Positions 56,438 to 60,230 of a stretch of DNA of 60,230 nt are shown one piece after another. Under the pieces are notes generated by a model. It saw nothing but the letters and a program-made list of their open reading frames with translations. It ran no database searches and was not told where the DNA came from. The stretch is from Endomicrobiales bacterium. GTDB taxonomy: Bacteria; Elusimicrobiota; Endomicrobiia; Endomicrobiales; JALOBY01. Position numbers and translations under genes: made by a program. The stretch spans positions 1 to 60,230 of the forward strand of contig JALOBY010000007.1 of assembly GCA_023228045.1 (NCBI GenBank). The letters run 5' to 3'. Numbering within the stretch: the stretch's first letter is position 1; each line of letters begins with the position of its first letter.

Positions 56438-56467
56438 ATTTTACAACTTTTCTCACTAAATGCGCAA
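56438..56467 (-). promoter_or_regulatory. Promoter of the DUF1646 unit
   Basis: TTGCGC (56462-56467), 18-base spacer, TAAAAT (56438-56443) on the minus strand. The expected start of transcription is at the edge of the riboswitch core. Confidence 0.6.
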
Positions 56468-56520
56468 TCTCTTGAAAATATAAAAATAAGTACTGCAAAG
56501 AGTTTCTAAGCTATATCAGC

Positions 56521-56880
56521 TCATTTTTCATTACAATCCGAAAATTCAAACAACAATGTTATACCCTCTTTTATTCCATATATGTCTACAAGACCAGCTT
56601 TTAACTCAAGCACCGAGCTGGCACTACTTACCGGCATAACTACATGCCATGACTTTAGGTTTTTAACAACCCTTAAGACTTTATATGTTTTATCTAAAAA
56701 AACCACATCTATGTAAAAACGCATAAAAAAAGTGTGTATTGAAGAACACTTTAGTATCAGCAACGCACCACAGAAAAATTCTTGCGGCATAAACATAAGG
56801 CCTAAAAATTTACTAAAAAAAGTTTTCGCAACACAAATTTCAAGTGTACCATTTGGGCAAATTAATTTATTCACGCTCAC
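56521..56880 (-). CDS. DUF192 family protein
   Basis: 119 residues with the DUF192 pattern: AKTFFSKFLGLMF, IHTFFMRFYIDVVFLD and SSVLELKAG. The start is GTG at 56880, or the GTG two codons later; GGGGTGA lies very close. There is no signal peptide. DUF192 genes often lie near Tad-type secretion genes, and tadC is indeed close by at 59022. The function is unknown. It is divergent from the sensor gene at 57003. Confidence 0.8.
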   Translation of the reverse strand: MSVNKLICPNGTLEICVAKTFFSKFLGLMFMPQEFFCGALLILKCSSIHTFFMRFYIDVVFLDKTYKVLRVVKNLKSWHVVMPVSSASSVLELKAGLVDIYGIKEGITLLFEFSDCNEK

Positions 56881-56963
56881 CCCACAATAATTTTGATTTT
56901 AAAAAGTAACATATTATTGCAATTAATAAGTAAAAAAATAAAAATAAAAAACTTCATTGCATT

Positions 56964-56993
56964 TTGCAATAAACCTTTAAGCTATTATATAAT
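56964..56993 (+). promoter_or_regulatory. Promoter of the membrane sensor gene, nearly leaderless
   Basis: TTGCAA (56964-56969), 18-base spacer, TATAAT (56988-56993). ATG 57003 is nine bases after the -10 box and no Shine-Dalgarno sequence is present. Confidence 0.6.
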
Positions 56994-57002
56994 AAATATG
57001 TT

Positions 57003-58016
57003 ATGCAATTATCTACCACAAAAACTTCAACTATCTTATTTATTGTTCTTATATCACTTTTCGCAGGGGCAATAATTTATTTTCAAACATTGCCTTTCAC
57101 GCAAAAAACTATGCAGAGCGCATTGGAGCAAAGAATTAATGCCATAGCAAAAATTTCTACCCCGGAAATCCAACAAGCACTTAATGCAAAAGATGATATA
57201 GCCTTGCTTATTGCACTTGAAAAACTTTCAAAACAAGAAAGTATTGAGAGCATTTTTGTATTAGATAAAGAATCTCTCGTAATTGCGCACACAAACACTC
57301 AAGAATGGGGCAAAAAATACCCAATTGTAACAAGCGATATATTTGAAAAGTTAAAGGCGCAAGCGTATGTTAAAACCAAAATTGCTCAAAACCCTTATTA
57401 CGCTTTCTCACTTTCAAATGAACATTTGCTTTTTTTGCGCGCATCTACCAAAGAGCAAGCTGCGGCATTAGACACCTTTTTAAGAACGACCCTACTTTTA
57501 TGCGTTATACTGATAATTGTACTTTCTTTTGTATTTTACTACATCTCAAAGTTGAGCGTAACAAATGCAAGAAACAAATTGCTTAAAGCTCTTACTAACT
57601 CTTCGCAACAACTGCCAAAAGACCTATCAAGAATGCTCGGTGAAATTAAACTTCGCCTAAACCCAATTGCTCAAGATACAAAAGCAAAAACAAATCAAAG
57701 TAAATTTTTTGCATCTTGTATGGAACATATTTGCAACAAAGCAAACGGGCTGATTATTTTTGACATAGATAACACCCTGATTTTTGCAAACCAAAACGCA
57801 ATGAAGACATTTGGAATAAAGGAACAATGCAGCATCCACCTGCTTGATGCAATAAAAAATACACAAACACTATCGCAAATTGAAAGTGCAATTAAAACAA
57901 AAAAACCAATATCTCTATTTGACGCTCAAAATAATTTAAACATAAAAACCACAGCATTTTTTGACGAGCACACCTTTATTGGCTTAGCCATAGAAACACA
58001 AACACCCTGCAAGTAA
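57003..58016 (+). CDS. Orphan membrane sensor with PAS-like cytoplasmic domain
   Basis: 337 residues: membrane helix (about 9-29), extracytoplasmic domain (30-157) with a Cache-like fold (SIFVLDKESLVIAHTN), second helix (about 158-181), a helical linker, and a PAS-like C-terminal domain (about 245-335, GLIIFDIDNTLIFANQNAMKTFG). No kinase, cyclase, GGDEF, EAL or methyl-accepting region follows, so output must come through a partner. The layout up to the second helix resembles the sensor part of otsA at 52518. It is monocistronic, ended by a strong terminator shared with the SPFH gene. Confidence 0.7.
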   Translation: MQLSTTKTSTILFIVLISLFAGAIIYFQTLPFTQKTMQSALEQRINAIAKISTPEIQQALNAKDDIALLIALEKLSKQESIESIFVLDKESLVIAHTNTQEWGKKYPIVTSDIFEKLKAQAYVKTKIAQNPYYAFSLSNEHLLFLRASTKEQAAALDTFLRTTLLLCVILIIVLSFVFYYISKLSVTNARNKLLKALTNSSQQLPKDLSRMLGEIKLRLNPIAQDTKAKTNQSKFFASCMEHICNKANGLIIFDIDNTLIFANQNAMKTFGIKEQCSIHLLDAIKNTQTLSQIESAIKTKKPISLFDAQNNLNIKTTAFFDEHTFIGLAIETQTPCK

Positions 58017-58040
58017 CCACAAACATTAAGCTGTTGGTAA

Positions 58041-58082
58041 AAAAGCGCTGCAGGTTAGTATCTAACCCGCAGCGCTTTTTGT
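58041..58082. terminator. Bidirectional terminator
   Basis: AAAGCGCTGC-A-GGTTAG-TAT-CTAACC-C-GCAGCGCTTTTT: a 16-pair stem with one mismatch, with A and T runs on both sides. It serves the convergent sensor and SPFH genes. Confidence 0.9.
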
Positions 58083-58116
58083 TTTAGCGCAAAAGTTTTT
58101 TACTGCTTCTTATATT

Positions 58117-58935
58117 CTATTGCTCATCTTTACTTGTTTTTGGAGTGAACAATATATTTGATTTATCACCAAGCATAGTACTTGGCAACTTGCCATCCCA
58201 TTTGTCAATCCACTTATAAGCTATTGTTTTTTCGTTAACCGACTCGCGCAGGAGCTGTTGCGCTTTAGCCTCGCCCTCTGCTTTTAAAATAGTTGCGGCT
58301 TTATTTTGTTCGGCCTGTTGCTTAACATACTCGGCTGTTTTTATTTTTTGCTCTTCTATTTGTTTTTGTTCTACAACTTTTTCAAACTCAGTATCAAACC
58401 TTATGTTCACCAAACTTACATTCTCAACTATTATATTATAGGTGGCAAGTTTCGTTTTCAATGCCCCTTCAATTTTATTTTTTAAATCTTCGCGCTGCAC
58501 TATAATCTGCTCAACAGGAAACTGCGCTGTCGCAGATTTAACCGCTTCGTTTACCGCGGGGTCTATAACTTTTTCCCTGTAATCTTTCCCGACTTTTACA
58601 AACAACTCATTAACCTTTGTGTAATCTAAATGATAATTTAGCGCGATATCTACTTGAACTTTTTGAAGATCTTTTGACGCGGATTCGGCTGAAACATCTA
58701 TCCTCTGCGTTTTTACATCAAACTTTGTTACGGATACAACAAACGGGAACTTTGTGTGAAAACCCTGCTGATATGACTGCGTTGCCCCAGATATGCTGTT
58801 AAATGTAACACCTACTTGCCCTGCACCAACAACAAAAAACCAGCTTGAAAGCAATGGCACCGCAATTATCAAAGCTATCAAACCAACTACTGCCATAAAA
58901 ACCATTTTATTTTCTTTAGCGCCAAAATTTTCCAC
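58117..58935 (-). CDS. SPFH/prohibitin family membrane protein
   Basis: 272 residues: an N-terminal membrane helix (about 12-33), an SPFH domain (about 35-190), then a coiled coil rich in E, K, A and Q (about 190-240). GTG start with AGGAG seven bases upstream. Prohibitin-like proteins form large ring scaffolds in the membrane and often guard proteases such as FtsH. The substrate or partner here is not visible. Confidence 0.88.
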   Translation of the reverse strand: MENFGAKENKMVFMAVVGLIALIIAVPLLSSWFFVVGAGQVGVTFNSISGATQSYQQGFHTKFPFVVSVTKFDVKTQRIDVSAESASKDLQKVQVDIALNYHLDYTKVNELFVKVGKDYREKVIDPAVNEAVKSATAQFPVEQIIVQREDLKNKIEGALKTKLATYNIIVENVSLVNIRFDTEFEKVVEQKQIEEQKIKTAEYVKQQAEQNKAATILKAEGEAKAQQLLRESVNEKTIAYKWIDKWDGKLPSTMLGDKSNILFTPKTSKDEQ

Positions 58936-59021
58936 TTAACACTCCTTTATTTTTATATGTACGACTGTGCGGCATTATAACATAGTTTGGCGTTAAATAC
59001 GCAAAACAGGTCTTGCAATAA

Positions 59022-59924
59022 TTAAAATAAATTTCCACCCATAAAAGATAAAAATATTGGCCCAAATAATATTATAAATATGGTTGGAAATATTAGTAAA
59101 GCAAGAGGGAACATTAACTTAAGAGGCGCCTCAGACGCACTCTTTTCTGCCATTCTAAGCTGCTCTTCGCGCAATTGCGCGGCAAGTGTTTTAAAATTAT
59201 CAGCAATTGCTGAGCCGGTTTTAAGAGAAACCAACAAAGTGTTTACAAACAAACCAATTTGCGCGATATTTAATTTCCCCGACAAACTTTTAAACGCTTC
59301 CTCACGATTTTTTCCCAAATTTATCTCTTTTTGCGTCATGGCGAGTTCATAATGTAGCGGGTTTTGAAAGCAAGAAATTACCTTTGAAAAAGCACTGTTA
59401 AAATCTAATCCGGCACCCATAAGCAAAGCTATTAAACCAATTGTGTCTGGCATAGCGGTTATAATTTTTTCTTTTCTTAAACGCGACTGCTCCGCAAGCA
59501 TTGCGTATGGCGCCGCGCCAAAAAGCAACCCCACCCCTAAAAAATATACCGGGTTAGAAAATCCAAATAAAAGCACCATAAGAAAAGAAACACTTAAAAA
59601 AATCAATATCATAAAACCGCTTAGTGTATTTAAATCCATATCATTAAATTTGCCACCCATAAGCGTAAGGTTTGCCTGCACTTTTTTGATGTATATTTTA
59701 ACCCATGGGTGTTTGTTTTTAAGCAAATACTGCCCAAGCTTTTCTGAGAAGAAATACACAAAACCAATAATTCCTTGGCTGTACGCTTTATTTTGAGCAC
59801 TATGTGTTTGCTTTAAACGGTGCGATACGGCTTTTCTAACCTTTAATTCCATAATAAAAAGCGCAGCACTATAAACAATTAGCGCTACGCTTACACCAAC
59901 CAGCAATGAAACTATAATAACCAC
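59022..59924 (-). CDS. tadC: TadC-like type II secretion F-domain protein
   Basis: 300 residues: an N-terminal helix (about 4-25), two helices near 104-145, and a C-terminal T2SSF domain (about 155-280) with MPDTIGLIALLMGAGLDFNSAF and LKTGSAIADNFKTLAAQLREEQ, ending in a membrane helix. It is a platform protein of a Tad/Flp pilus or related system. Usually tadB lies next to it; if so it is outside the window to the right. Confidence 0.85.
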   Translation of the reverse strand: MVIIVSLLVGVSVALIVYSAALFIMELKVRKAVSHRLKQTHSAQNKAYSQGIIGFVYFFSEKLGQYLLKNKHPWVKIYIKKVQANLTLMGGKFNDMDLNTLSGFMILIFLSVSFLMVLLFGFSNPVYFLGVGLLFGAAPYAMLAEQSRLRKEKIITAMPDTIGLIALLMGAGLDFNSAFSKVISCFQNPLHYELAMTQKEINLGKNREEAFKSLSGKLNIAQIGLFVNTLLVSLKTGSAIADNFKTLAAQLREEQLRMAEKSASEAPLKLMFPLALLIFPTIFIILFGPIFLSFMGGNLF

Positions 59925-59944
59925 AAAATTTATTTTTCCTTATA

Positions 59945-60113
59945 GTCGTCTTTTCGTCAGCCCAAGAGGCTAGACCTCGCCAAAAGCGGGAAATCCGAAG
60001 GGATGAAGCAATCTCATCTTAACTGTTAGATTGCCACGGGCTAAAGCCCTCACAATGATTTTAGATTGCTTCGTCACTAATGACACCAGATTGCCACGCT
60101 TCGCTCGCAATGG
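59945..60113. repeat. Dispersed palindromic repeat, family R1 (compound)
   Basis: GTCAGCCCAAGAGGCTAGAC, GAAGCAATCTC, GATTGCCACG and CGCTTCGCTCGCAATG. A relative of 11145-11266. No gene is seen from 59925 to the window end. Confidence 0.65.
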
Positions 60114-60230
60114 GCATAATACTCAAAAAGTGTTGCTATTTTTGATAGTTTTGAAGTAGCAAAACCATTTTAAGTAACTAATTTTATGATTTTCAGAAAG
60201 ACCACGATGGTTTCTATATTGATGCTTTAA

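Noticed and set aside
1..60230. CRISPR array, integrase, transposase, toxin-antitoxin or prophage genes
   Set aside because: I saw no regularly spaced direct repeats and no recognisable gene of these classes; mobility signs are limited to short palindromic elements.

Overview
The window is an AT-rich bacterial chromosome segment, densely coded, with many ATGA or one-base gene junctions. Secreted proteins carry plain signal peptides. There is a cell-surface protein thousands of residues long, a Bat/MoxR locus, part of a Tad-type secretion system, and several families of dispersed palindromic repeats. This fits an uncultured Gram-negative candidate lineage; Elusimicrobiota or a neighbouring candidate phylum is my guess from gene content only, not a placement.

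Layout. 1-8615 (minus): one giant secreted protein (signal peptide, Ig-like and carboxypeptidase-regulatory-like domains, then FN3 repeats and a beta-strand-rich region), split by a frameshift at about 4821-4826 and running off the left edge. 8918-13497 (plus): HNH endonuclease, TrpB2-type tryptophan synthase beta, NfnAB. 13720-16224 (minus): a ZnuABC-type metal transporter. 16394-16614 (minus): a tiny unit for very lysine-rich peptides. 16751-20807 (plus): cysE, aconitase, proA. 21015-29932 (plus): moxR, DUF58 and Bat genes, with a mobile-looking palindromic element inside batD. 29994-32715 (plus): nadD, yqeK, an LCP-family gene and rsfS. 32730-38501 (minus): hisS, a phosphohexomutase, and a nucleotidyltransferase fused to a degenerate phosphomutase domain. 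39232-43300 (minus): M48 protease, serA and a class V aminotransferase behind a Rex-like operator. 43654-49521 (minus): lon, clpX, clpP, tig, preceded by tRNA-Leu and tRNA-Lys. 49854-56443 (minus): a sodium/osmolyte region. 56521-59924: DUF192, an orphan membrane sensor, an SPFH protein and TadC.

The most striking region is 49854-56443. Two copies of the same structured RNA element (about 56368-56428 and 54796-54862) each start at a promoter. One precedes two unlisted small membrane proteins and a DUF1646 cation transporter. The other precedes a compact operon: a membrane-sensor-fused trehalose-6-phosphate synthase, OtsB, a DUF5752-like protein and a TreT-like trehalose synthase. By gene association the RNA is probably the DUF1646-motif (Na+-I) riboswitch. 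If so, one ion signal would control sodium export and compatible-solute synthesis together, with a second possible input through the sensor domain of the synthase.

Other points of interest are a 135-bp element read in frame inside batD and nested in another repeat elsewhere, a Rex-type operator in front of the serine genes, at least four genes whose promoter lies so close to the start codon that their mRNAs should be nearly leaderless, and a lysine-rich mini-peptide with an attenuator-like leader.
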